Shown piece by piece: positions 1 to 7,384 of a stretch of DNA of 17,346 nucleotides. The notes beneath the pieces are model-generated. The model was not told where the DNA came from. It did not search any database and saw only the letters and a list, made by a program, of their open reading frames with translations. A program made the position numbers and the translations under genes. Numbering within the stretch: the first letter of the stretch is position 1; every line of letters starts with the position of its first letter. This stretch comes from JAXGMQ01 sp964613055 (GTDB lineage Bacteria > Caldisericota > Caldisericia > JAAYUI01): the NCBI GenBank assembly GCA_964613055.1, contig CAZTGD010000038.1:1-17346 (forward strand). The letters run 5' to 3'.

Positions 1-2048
1 GGTGGTGTCTGGTACCAGCCATTACAGCCGTCTGGATCGTCAGGGTCCTTGAAGGCGATTATCGTTTGAAGTTTGGGTTGTGTTATACCAAAATTCTCAG
101 ATTTTGCTGGATCATCCTTGTCTGTTGTTACTATCAGGTAGTAAGTACCGGCATTCTGTGGTGTCTGGATACCAGAATCCTCTGCAAAAACAATCTCCTT
201 ACCGGTGATTGATGGAATTTCAACATCGGTAATCACAGTGACCTTATATCCATCAATAGTAACCTCAGTGACAGCTTTGCCATCGATAGAGACCTTCGCT
301 GGGTCAATGTACTCAGGCATTATTGAGCTTTCTGGGAATTCAATGGTTAATGTGTCTCCAACGCTTAAGTCACCCTTAGTTGATGGTATATATGTGAATC
401 TGTACTCACACGGTTCATAACCTTGTGTCTCTGAAAGACTTAAGTTGACGACACTGGCTACAGATGGCTCGATTGTGAAGCTCTCAAAAACTGTCTCTGT
501 TCCACCAACGCTGAACTTGAGTTCGTATTCACCCTGGGGTGGGTTGACGATTCCAGCATCAGCGGAGATCTCAATCCTAAGTGTTCCGTTGGAATCATCG
601 GTTGCGATGAGTCTTATTTCCTGACCACGAACTGACACACTGCCAGAGTAAGGTTTCTTATTAAGCATTATAGTGTCGGCTGTTATACTCTTTGGAAGGA
701 TTGTTCCTTCTGGGAAGATTATCGCTATCTCTGTACCGTTCGTTATCTCTGTGCCGTTGGGAAGTAGCCCAACAGCCTTCCAGCTAGATGGAGTTCCCTC
801 AAATGGAGGTGTTACTACAACTGATGGCTTGGTACCAACAAATACATCTGTGGCAACCCACTCAGGTTCTGATTGAGTTGAAACCTGAACCTCGTATGTG
901 CCAGAGGACATCGGGCTTATGATTCCACAGTTCTCATCGAATTCAATCGTGCAGTGACCAAGGTTATCTATGTCGCTTGATGTGATGATAGTAAGAACGT
1001 TTGTTTGACTGGCGATCTGTGGATTGGCTTTACATGGGACACCGTTGACCTTGATGTATCTGGGTTTTTTTATTCTTCTGGGAAGGTCAAAGTCAGTTGG
1101 GAACTTAACCATTATAAGTGAACTGCCAGCGTCCAAAGCGCCGCCTTCACCAACATCAAAGTCAAATCTCATGCCTGCCTCAACTCCGAGATCTGGAGGA
1201 AGCAGTTCCATGGACAGATTCTCAAGCATGGAACAGGGAAGCGCGAAAGCGTCTGACTCAACCGGTGTTGGCTCGTTACCGTGAGCGATCCTAAGCTTAT
1301 ATCTTCCAGGAGTCGCTGGAACCAGGATCCCCGTAGCCTCCGAGGTATTGATGTCAATTGGATTGTAACCTTGTCTCCATGATTCGACATGAACAGGAGA
1401 ATTTACAGAGTAAGAACGCTCTTCACAGCTCTGAACAATGAGTGGATATCCCTGGCACTCACTACAGGGAGAGTATCCGATGGATGTGCTGTTAATGATT
1501 TGTGTCAGTCTTTCTTTCCTGTCTGATTGGTCCCTTGGGACAGCAGGAAGTACGGTACCCATCAGCCAGCAACCCAGACCCGACTCATCCATAACTATTC
1601 TGCAGTTGCCTTCAGGCTCCTCACATTTGCTACACTCACCAAAGCGTGTGTTTACTTCATGTTCGTCAAGTATTTCGTAGATCTTGCCTATCTTCTTTTC
1701 TTCCTCATTGGTGTATACCTTGAAGTATTCATCGTTTGGCACGAACCTTTGACTCTCTTTTATACCCTTTATCTCAAGTCCTTCACCACAGATATCATTT
1801 GGGTCACACGATTTCTCATCAATCGGGAACCATATCTTTATCCAATCATGAGTGTGTATGTCCTCGTTTATTCGCATATAGATCTTGAACGCAGTAACAG
1901 TGTTGGCTCTTGCTGGACCAAGCCTATCACCGGTTATATTCATCTCTATGTGAACAGGTCCGATGACGGCGAATGCATTTCCTACAGATGTAATCAGCAA
2001 GCCCACAAGTAGTGTGAACGTTATTATTGATTTCAAGCTCTTTCTCAT
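1..2048 (-). CDS. Large modular secreted protein, partial (runs off the left edge)
   Basis: An open frame of about 682 codons starts at ATG 2048 and is still open at base 1, so the C-terminus is missing. An AAGGAGC ribosome site lies 7 bases upstream. Residues 1-27 are a Sec signal peptide (basic MRKSLK, hydrophobic core, cleavage after NAFA). Mature residues 28 to about 270 form a region shared with the protein at 5665-7344: PVHIEMNITGDRLG, ARANT, KIYMRINEDIHTHDW, then Cys pairs and SGLGCWLMGTVLP. Beta-rich modules of roughly 120 residues follow at about 273-400, 403-515 and 522-645, each built like a surface Ig-type repeat (alternating hydrophobics, FP, SVDG/NG, GI..P, GxYxL/V). A fourth begins near 653 and contains GCNGWYQTP, which resembles the start of Ig-like repeats in other bacterial surface proteins. 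I do not recognise the family; an envelope or S-layer-associated role is inferred. It is transcribed divergently from the lipoprotein at 2262. Confidence 0.82.
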   Translation of the reverse strand, partial: MRKSLKSIITFTLLVGLLITSVGNAFAVIGPVHIEMNITGDRLGPARANTVTAFKIYMRINEDIHTHDWIKIWFPIDEKSCDPNDICGEGLEIKGIKESQRFVPNDEYFKVYTNEEEKKIGKIYEILDEHEVNTRFGECSKCEEPEGNCRIVMDESGLGCWLMGTVLPAVPRDQSDRKERLTQIINSTSIGYSPCSECQGYPLIVQSCEERSYSVNSPVHVESWRQGYNPIDINTSEATGILVPATPGRYKLRIAHGNEPTPVESDAFALPCSMLENLSMELLPPDLGVEAGMRFDFDVGEGGALDAGSSLIMVKFPTDFDLPRRIKKPRYIKVNGVPCKANPQIASQTNVLTIITSSDIDNLGHCTIEFDENCGIISPMSSGTYEVQVSTQSEPEWVATDVFVGTKPSVVVTPPFEGTPSSWKAVGLLPNGTEITNGTEIAIIFPEGTILPKSITADTIMLNKKPYSGSVSVRGQEIRLIATDDSNGTLRIEISADAGIVNPPQGEYELKFSVGGTETVFESFTIEPSVASVVNLSLSETQGYEPCEYRFTYIPSTKGDLSVGDTLTIEFPESSIMPEYIDPAKVSIDGKAVTEVTIDGYKVTVITDVEIPSITGKEIVFAEDSGIQTPQNAGTYYLIVTTDKDDPAKSENFGITQPKLQTIIAFKDPDDPDGCNGWYQTP

Positions 2049-2089
2049 GCTACGCTCCTTTATTTCCTCAATACATGAAATTCCAATAG

Positions 2090-2117
2090 AGTCTATCCTC
2101 CTGACATGATCGTTCAA
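2090..2117 (-). promoter_or_regulatory. Possible sigma-70-type promoter for the edge gene
   Basis: On the minus strand TTGAAC (complement of 2112-2117) is followed after 16 bases by TAGACT (complement of 2090-2095), about 40 bases before the start codon at 2048. Each hexamer matches consensus at four of six positions, so this is only a candidate. Confidence 0.22.
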
Positions 2118-2215
2118 CAAAGATAGACATGTGCATAAGATATATAAGGGTCAACCATTTAGCTATCATATCCTGTGAAAATTCACGTTAAGTGTCTATT
2201 AAGCGGAACTTTTTT

Positions 2216-2224
2216 TGATATACT
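2216..2224 (+). promoter_or_regulatory. Possible extended -10 promoter for the lipoprotein gene
   Basis: TGATATACT reads as an extended -10 element (TG, one base, TATACT) about 38 bases before the ATG at 2262. It follows a run of seven T residues. No convincing -35 hexamer lies 17 bases upstream, which is tolerable for an extended -10 promoter. It sits in the 213-base divergent region between two exported-protein genes. Confidence 0.35.
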
Positions 2225-2250
2225 GAATAATGATACTGCTAGGATAGTCG

Positions 2251-2257
2251 AAGGAGG
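2251..2257 (+). promoter_or_regulatory. Shine-Dalgarno site that sets the lipoprotein start
   Basis: AAGGAGG lies 4 bases before ATG 2262. The frame is open further upstream to 2175, but the first 29 codons there have no ribosome site and would bury the signal peptide, so 2262 is the supported start. Confidence 0.8.
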
Positions 2258-2261
2258 ATTT

Positions 2262-3290
2262 ATGAAAAGCAGAAATATGACTGTCGTTCTATTGAGCGCG
2301 ATGCTTTGTGTTTCTTTTATTGGATTTACAGGTTGTGGTACCGAGATACCCGATGATGAAATTGTATACATCCAAGGTACTGTATATGATGAAGCTACAG
2401 GATCACCCCTTTCAGGTGTGATGGTCTATCTTGGTGAATTGAAATGTGAGACAGAGATATCTGGAGGTTACATTTTCCCAAATTTGGAAGCGGGAAAGGA
2501 ATACCATATTAGCTGTAGTGTGAACCGATATGAAACCTATACCGACACCGTTGTGGCGATATATCCATCAAGTGATCATGACATCAACATGAAACTCTTG
2601 GGGCATGATGAAAGTCAACCCTCGCCTATCACAGAGCTTAGACTTGACCACCTTAGATCATTTGATTTTTTCTTTGAACATGGTCAATCTAAAGGATTGA
2701 TAACGATAACCGAACTCGGTAGTTATATTGCTCCAGATCGGTTAAAAGCTGAACTCAGCACTTCATATAAAAAGGATATGTCTGCATTGAGTCAATCAGA
2801 AAACGGAGACGAAGAAAACAGAGAAAGGCGTTTTTGTATCCAGATCGGTGATAAACAGTGGCTTGATTTCGGTGAGGGATATTTTAAAAATACAGACAAG
2901 AAACACATGGGTTTCGAGCATGTATTCGAAGGTATTTATGATGCAACAGAACGTGCCAGACAAGCGCTAAAAACATCAAATTATGTGAGTGACCTAGGGT
3001 TGTTTACAATCGGTTCGCGAGAGGTGAGACGCCTGGAAACATTGACTGTGGTTCCGGAGATGACAAACCTTGGTGGAGAAGAAGTTGAACAGAAGCTTCT
3101 GATTGACCTAACAGCATTTGTATGTGTTGAAGAAGGTGATTTAAACGGTGTACCGATAGATGTTGAGATTTCAGTCTTTCAGAGTGCACACAAGATTCGA
3201 ACGTACTCACATTTCAGGTTGTCAAACATCAACGTGGATTTCAACATCGATCCGCCTACAGAAGGCGAAAGGGGCATAGACAACATCTAA
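2262..3290 (+). CDS. Lipoprotein with carboxypeptidase-regulatory-like domain
   Basis: This is a protein of 342 residues. Residues 1-25 are a lipoprotein signal peptide (MKSRNMTVVLLSAML, then GFTGC with the lipid-modifiable Cys at 25), so it should be anchored to the outer face of a membrane. Residues about 34-110 (VYIQGTVYDEATGSPLSGV ... GGYIFPNLEAGKEY ... DINMKL) match the carboxypeptidase-regulatory-like/transthyretin-like beta-sandwich found in many bacterial surface proteins. The remaining 230 residues have no family I recognise; they are polar and mixed alpha/beta, with an acidic/basic stretch near SENGDEENRERR. It lies between a divergent secreted modular protein and a convergent PQQ propeller, which suggests an envelope role. 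The lipidation and first domain are well supported; any specific function is not. Confidence 0.78.
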   Translation: MKSRNMTVVLLSAMLCVSFIGFTGCGTEIPDDEIVYIQGTVYDEATGSPLSGVMVYLGELKCETEISGGYIFPNLEAGKEYHISCSVNRYETYTDTVVAIYPSSDHDINMKLLGHDESQPSPITELRLDHLRSFDFFFEHGQSKGLITITELGSYIAPDRLKAELSTSYKKDMSALSQSENGDEENRERRFCIQIGDKQWLDFGEGYFKNTDKKHMGFEHVFEGIYDATERARQALKTSNYVSDLGLFTIGSREVRRLETLTVVPEMTNLGGEEVEQKLLIDLTAFVCVEEGDLNGVPIDVEISVFQSAHKIRTYSHFRLSNINVDFNIDPPTEGERGIDNI

Positions 3291-3314
3291 GCATTTCGAT
3301 GTCGTTAGTTCTTA

Positions 3315-3387
3315 TTGATTCGAATGAATCAAATACTATACGGGCATATCGAGAGCGTAGCTTATTGCAAGCTCAAAGAATGCCCGT
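3315..3387. terminator. Tandem hairpins between convergent genes, possible bidirectional terminator
   Basis: Two inverted repeats lie between the stops at 3290 and 3420. The first is TTGATTC, loop GAAT, GAATCAA (3315-3332, a perfect 7-bp stem). The second pairs ACGGGCAT (3340-3347) with ATGCCCGT (3380-3387) around a 32-base loop that can form an inner stem. The plus-strand continuation TATTAATTTA is T-rich but not a clean U tract, so termination is inferred from position. Confidence 0.4.
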
Positions 3388-3419
3388 TATTAATTTATGG
3401 GTAAAGGTGATGAAAAAGA

Positions 3420-4553
3420 TTATCGAGCAGAGGGACCATATATGTACAGGTAGTTCTTTGCTCCAACATTCACCGCTGTCAGGTAGTCACCACCCACACA
3501 CAGCTCCTGTCCGGTTCCTGTTGTGAATGGAAGTGTATCTATAACTGCCCCATCCGTTGCAGAAACAACATGAATGCCATCCATCTGTCCTGCCCCGTAA
3601 AGCCTGTCCCCGCTCTTGATCAACTGGGTCATAAACACCCAATCGGCTACTTTCTCATCCCATATGTTATCACCGTTGACAGCATTCATGCACACTATGT
3701 GGTCACCTATGGGAATCCACAACCTTCCTCCGTCTGTTGTCACAGGGGCTCTGGGTATGCCCTCCATATCCCTGCTCCATATAACCTCGCCGTCATAGAG
3801 CCCATAGCAGTAGAGTATTCCATCTGAGTCGGGAATGAACACTCGATCATAGTGGATTACTGGTATGTTTACATAGGCCATCTTCTCTGACCGTCTCTCA
3901 ACTTTGTGTTGCCAGAGAATTGTGCCATCAACAAGGTCGATACACATGATTCCCGATAGATGGTTAACCACTACTCGGTTTGAGAGTATCGAAACAGATA
4001 AAGGCGCTTGAGACCCTGGCACTTCAGCATTCCACTTCCTTAATCCGTTTGTGATGCTTATGCAGTGTATCTGATTCGGAGAACATGTGACGGCAGTGTT
4101 TCCGTATCGTGTGATGTCACAGCTTCCCTGTTCTGCAAGCTTAATGCGCCAATCCTCTTCACCACTCACACGGTCGAAGGCAATCATTATCCCTTTGCTT
4201 GTCATAACATATGCATTTTGACTGTCTATCAAGGGGATGCCGATTGGTTTCTCTGGAACCCTAACTGCAAATATGATCCTGCCATCCTTTGCTAGGCAGA
4301 ACAGTGAGCCATTTGTGCCTGTCGCATAGATGAGGTCACCCCATGTAGCTATACCATGAACCATCTCATTGAGGGGAAGTGGTTTTGGACATGCCAGATT
4401 TTCTGGAAGGCTCCAGGAGACACATGCAGAGTTGTATGAGTTGAGTCCCCTCTGAGGCATGCTGAACTCTGGTCTAATAAATGCAGAAGCAGAGGAGGTA
4501 GCCAGGATGACAATCAGAAGGAGAGTAACTGTCTTTACGGTCGTTTTCACCAT
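3420..4553 (-). CDS. Exported PQQ-like (BamB-type) beta-propeller protein
   Basis: This is a protein of 377 residues with a Sec signal peptide (MVKTTVKTVTLLLIVILA, cleavage near SSASA at about 25). The mature part is a chain of propeller blades with the PQQ-repeat rhythm: a strand ending in a small loop, then a tryptophan, as in GTNGSLFCLAKDG, DRVSGEEDWRI, DLVDGTILWQHK, YDGEVIWSRD and NGDNIWDEK. Six or seven blades fit. This is the fold of BamB and of WD40-like quinoprotein dehydrogenases. I see no residues that argue for a bound quinone, so a structural or binding role outside the cytoplasm is more likely. No clear Shine-Dalgarno sequence precedes ATG 4553. The gene lies 86 bases downstream of the methyltransferase gene on the same strand and may be cotranscribed with it. 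Confidence 0.8.
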   Translation of the reverse strand: MVKTTVKTVTLLLIVILATSSASAFIRPEFSMPQRGLNSYNSACVSWSLPENLACPKPLPLNEMVHGIATWGDLIYATGTNGSLFCLAKDGRIIFAVRVPEKPIGIPLIDSQNAYVMTSKGIMIAFDRVSGEEDWRIKLAEQGSCDITRYGNTAVTCSPNQIHCISITNGLRKWNAEVPGSQAPLSVSILSNRVVVNHLSGIMCIDLVDGTILWQHKVERRSEKMAYVNIPVIHYDRVFIPDSDGILYCYGLYDGEVIWSRDMEGIPRAPVTTDGGRLWIPIGDHIVCMNAVNGDNIWDEKVADWVFMTQLIKSGDRLYGAGQMDGIHVVSATDGAVIDTLPFTTGTGQELCVGGDYLTAVNVGAKNYLYIYGPSAR

Positions 4554-4639
4554 GCAACTGATTCTATGCGGTTAATCAAGCAGTTCAAGATAATTCCCTC
4601 ATGATGCACCTAGCTATTGACGACAATGAAAAACCTCTT

Positions 4640-5203
4640 CTAGCAGGGTTTGCACTTGAGATGACTCTTTTCGTCATGGGTTATCTTCCAACAGCCAGAA
4701 CCTTCAATCTTCGCCTTTGTTTCGGCTCGGGACTGGTGACCGTCATCGATGACAAGCGTTGCATCATGCTTTGCAATTCGTTTCAGTTCACAGAGAAGGT
4801 GCTTCGGGTTGGCAATCCCGTGGAACATGTCCAGCGCGAATATCACATCGGCCGTATTGTCAGGCAGGGTGCAGTTGTATCCATCGGCAAGTCTTGTCTC
4901 CACGTTGTGTAAATCATGTTTTCTCAAAACAGACTCAACGTATCTGATTGCAAGTGGTTGGACATCAACAGCATAGACCTTTCCACTGTCGCCGACTCTA
5001 TCTGAGAAATGTTTTGTATATCTGGCGGGACCGCAACCGTAATCCACAAGCGTCATACCCTCTTTTATCTCAAACCACCCCACTCTGTCTGTCACATACT
5101 TGGGCATGAACACATCCATCACCCTCATCACAAATGTCATCATCTTAAATCCAATGTCTGGCATATTCTCAAACACACCCGTTTTTTTCATTGTTTCAGC
5201 CAT
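4640..5203 (-). CDS. Class I SAM-dependent methyltransferase
   Basis: This is a protein of 187 residues, a size typical of the small stand-alone Rossmann-fold methyltransferases (Methyltransf_11/31 group). Motif I, which binds S-adenosylmethionine, is VDYGCGPARYTKHF near residues 53-66. Motif II follows as VYAVDVQPLAI with the acidic residue for the ribose hydroxyls. LADGYNCTLPDNTADVIFALDMFHGI covers motifs III-IV, and LVIDDGH is the later strand. The start at 5203 has a good AAGGAGTG site 8 bases upstream. No signal peptide is present, so it acts in the cytoplasm; the N-terminal segment rich in Met and Phe (FKMMTFVMRVMDVFM) could touch membrane or a hydrophobic substrate, but that is a guess. 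The substrate cannot be told from sequence. Confidence 0.82.
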   Translation of the reverse strand: MAETMKKTGVFENMPDIGFKMMTFVMRVMDVFMPKYVTDRVGWFEIKEGMTLVDYGCGPARYTKHFSDRVGDSGKVYAVDVQPLAIRYVESVLRKHDLHNVETRLADGYNCTLPDNTADVIFALDMFHGIANPKHLLCELKRIAKHDATLVIDDGHQSRAETKAKIEGSGCWKITHDEKSHLKCKPC

Positions 5204-5664
5204 ATCAACACTCCTTATTATTGCAGATTATTTGCATCAACAGGTTTGACACTGAATCGAGCATTTTGTTTAAGCATTATTCCCTTAACACATACACTCA
5301 GGTTTCATAAATAAACTGCAAGTCTCTCCCTTATCACCCCCGGAGGAGATACCCCTCATTATTCCTGATTTGACCAGAAATTCAGGGTAAAAAAACAGGT
5401 AGCGTTTGAGATATTTGAAAAATTTATTTATGGACAGATGTGTTAGAGAATTACACTGGATTCGCGCTTTCGCGGGAATGACGTAGAGGAAAACTGGGAT
5501 GACTGGGATGGTGATACCACTTTAGGGGAAGAGAGGAGTGGTGGAGAACTTATTGTGTGTATCAGGTGCATAATGCCCTTTTGTTTTAACAGAATGATTA
5601 CCTGGTTTGAATTGAGGAACAATGCCAATAAGAGATAATAGTACATGATCAAAGATGGAAGGGG
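5204..5664. other. Intergenic region of 461 bases between divergent genes
   Basis: No credible gene lies here; the overlapping short frames on both strands lack ribosome sites and family features. It must hold promoters for the methyltransferase (minus) and the secreted paralogue (plus), but I see no convincing hexamer pair. A hairpin CCTGATTT (5364-5371)/AAATTCAGG (5378-5386, one bulged base) is followed on the plus strand by an A run rather than T, so it is not an obvious terminator. A REP-like palindrome follows at 5458-5483, and a 9-base tandem repeat GACTGGGAT-like unit lies at about 5492-5510. Confidence 0.6.
5458..5483. repeat. REP-like palindromic element
   Basis: GGATTCGCGCTTTCGCGG followed by GAATGACG contains the inverted repeat ATTCGCGC-TTTC-GCGGGAAT (5460-5479, 7 of 8 pairs). 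It differs by one base from a very widespread intergenic palindrome of the form ATTCCCGC-TTTC-GCGGGAAT, followed by GACG, known from many bacteria as dRS3/REP-type repeats. Translated on the minus strand it gives the tell-tale spurious peptide SFPRKRESS. Only one copy is present in the window. Confidence 0.6.
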
Positions 5665-5668
5665 GTGA
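5660..5668 (+). promoter_or_regulatory. Strong Shine-Dalgarno site affecting start choice at 5665
   Basis: AGGGGGTGA matches the extended anti-16S complement AGGAGGTGA at eight of nine positions. It covers the GTG at 5665, so that codon is probably part of the ribosome site and initiation is more likely at GTG 5671 or TTG 5674. Confidence 0.5.
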
Positions 5669-7344
5669 GTGTGTTGTATAGATATAAGGGTAATCATAAG
5701 TATGAGAATAAGTGTAGGTATAGCTTGTATGCGTATAGGGTGGTTGTATCATTTTTGTTGGCTGTTGTGGTGTGTATTGTGTTTGGGTTGGGGAGTACTC
5801 AGGCTGTGTTGGGTCCTGTGCATGTGGAGTTGAATATCACGGGGGAGAGGTTGGGTCATGCTAGGGCAAACACTCCAACGGCTTTCAAGATATACATGCG
5901 TGTTAATGAAGATATTCATACACATGATTGGGTGAAGGTGTGGTTTCCCACACAAGAGGCTTCTGACGACTGGGATGATGTGTGCGGTGAGGAGTTTGTG
6001 ATAAAGGGATATGATGAGAGTCCAAGGTTTGTTCCTAATGAGAAGTACTTCGAGAAGTATGACAATCCAGAAGAGGAGAGGGTTGGGAAGCTTTATGAGA
6101 TATTGGATGAACATGAAGTTACTACTGATTTCTTTGATTGTTCTGAACTCTGTAATAATGGTCAACCGTGTCGACTCGTTGAAGACCCATCGGGATTGGG
6201 TTGCTGGATAATGGGGACTGTTTTGCCGACACTGCCAAGGGACAGATCGGATAGGAAGGTAATAACTATGAAATATGTTCATGCTTGTTCACCAGGTTAC
6301 AACCCTTGCTCTGAATGTATGGCGTATCCAATCATGATACAGGATGAAAAAAGATGTTTATTCCAGCTACGTTCACCAGTACATGTAGAAGCTTGGAGAC
6401 AGGGGTACAATCCAATTGATCTGAACGTGTCTAAAATTCTAGGTATCATCTCCCCCGCCACACCTGGCAGATACAAGATCCGCGTTGCCACTGAACCTGA
6501 ACCAACACCCGTTGAATCAGACGCCTTTGTTCTGCCCTGTTCGCAGATAACCAAACCAACTGTAGATGGATACTACAACTGTGAAAACAACAGACTGTCC
6601 TTTGATTCTCGTTTTACAGTGGGTGAGGGTGGTGCATTAGACGCTAGAGCATCGACAATCACATTCACCATTCCCAAGTGGTTGGATGTCAGTGAGGGCA
6701 ATAAATCAGTTGTTGTGTATGTCAACGGAAGACAGTGTTCAAGCAAGTTGAATAAACTGAATGGGGATGTGTTCACTGTGGTTACTCCTGTAGATGTTGA
6801 TCCATTAGAGGAGATTGACATATCAATTGTCTCTCTGACTAAGCAGTATGATATTGGGTCAGGCACTATAAGCATTGGGTTTATGACCAGTTCAGAGCCT
6901 GAGATGATTGAGTCAAAGCCATTCATCATTGACAGGAGCTATGAGTCAAGCCTGATTAAGTCGCTAAAGATAGACAGCCTGAAGTATGGAGATACGTTTG
7001 CCTGTAGCTTCATCCTTGATGCCAGGGAGATGGATATTGATCTGAACACGACATTCAGGTTGGTTTTACCCCCTGGGATGAGGATACCTGAGGATGTTGT
7101 ACCTGGTCATTTCCTGATAAACAAGTGTTCACCAAAGGACCTTAAGCGTCTCTCTTCGGTGGCTGTATCATTCAAACTAAGCGAACACGCCAGATTGGGG
7201 GAGTATCAACTGCGCTCCATTCGATTTGTCATCTCACCACATGCCGGTATCAGGAACCCAAACATAATAGGTCTTGCAACCATCAAGCTATCCATAGGTG
7301 GTGGTCTGTTCATCCGCTCCGAACCGATTCACTTCATTGATTGA
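5665..7344 (+). CDS. Modular secreted protein, paralogue of the left-edge protein
   Basis: This is a protein of up to 559 residues. The mature part begins VLGPVHVELNITGERLG after a signal peptide cleaved near GSTQA (residue 47), and it follows the left-edge protein closely: ARANTPTAFKIYMRVNEDI, HTHDWVKVWFP, KLYEILDEHEV, SGLGCWIMGTVLP, PRDRSDRK, VHVEAWRQGYNPID, ATPGRYKIRVA and EPTPVESDAF. Conserved Cys pairs (CSELC, CSEC) suggest disulfides or metal binding outside the cell. Two beta-rich modules follow (about 290-415 and 416-559), against at least three and a half in the paralogue. The N-terminal region ahead of the hydrophobic core is unusually long (24 residues) if translation starts at 5665; GTG 5671, TTG 5674 or even TTG 5725 would shorten it. 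Its stop is 17 bases from the convergent stop at 7362. I cannot assign a function; a surface role is inferred. Confidence 0.85.
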   Translation: MSVLYRYKGNHKYENKCRYSLYAYRVVVSFLLAVVVCIVFGLGSTQAVLGPVHVELNITGERLGHARANTPTAFKIYMRVNEDIHTHDWVKVWFPTQEASDDWDDVCGEEFVIKGYDESPRFVPNEKYFEKYDNPEEERVGKLYEILDEHEVTTDFFDCSELCNNGQPCRLVEDPSGLGCWIMGTVLPTLPRDRSDRKVITMKYVHACSPGYNPCSECMAYPIMIQDEKRCLFQLRSPVHVEAWRQGYNPIDLNVSKILGIISPATPGRYKIRVATEPEPTPVESDAFVLPCSQITKPTVDGYYNCENNRLSFDSRFTVGEGGALDARASTITFTIPKWLDVSEGNKSVVVYVNGRQCSSKLNKLNGDVFTVVTPVDVDPLEEIDISIVSLTKQYDIGSGTISIGFMTSSEPEMIESKPFIIDRSYESSLIKSLKIDSLKYGDTFACSFILDAREMDIDLNTTFRLVLPPGMRIPEDVVPGHFLINKCSPKDLKRLSSVAVSFKLSEHARLGEYQLRSIRFVISPHAGIRNPNIIGLATIKLSIGGGLFIRSEPIHFID

Positions 7345-7352
7345 TTTCTTTA

Positions 7353-7384
7353 TGTGTGGACTTAATTGCTGGGCGGTCTCCACA
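7353..7384. terminator. Weak inverted repeat at the convergent gene ends
   Basis: GTGTGGA just after the plus-strand stop pairs with TCCACAC, which lies inside the last codons of the minus-strand gene. The stem is 7 bp with a 16-base loop and no U tract on either side. It is the only structure between two convergent genes 17 bases apart, so it may act for both, but support is thin. Confidence 0.25.

Noticed and set aside
5364..5398. Hairpin followed by an A run, considered as a terminator
   Set aside because: The run is A on the plus strand, and on the minus strand the T run precedes rather than follows the stem, so it does not have terminator order.
5443..5697. Minus-strand frame of 84 codons containing SFPRKRESS
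   Set aside because: This peptide is a translation of the REP-like palindrome and appears as a spurious protein in many genomes. There is no ribosome site and composition is low-complexity.
5749..6282. Minus-strand frame of 177 codons, and the similar plus-strand frame at 1527-2012
   Set aside because: Both are shadows of the paired secreted proteins; they resemble each other only because the real genes beneath them are homologous.
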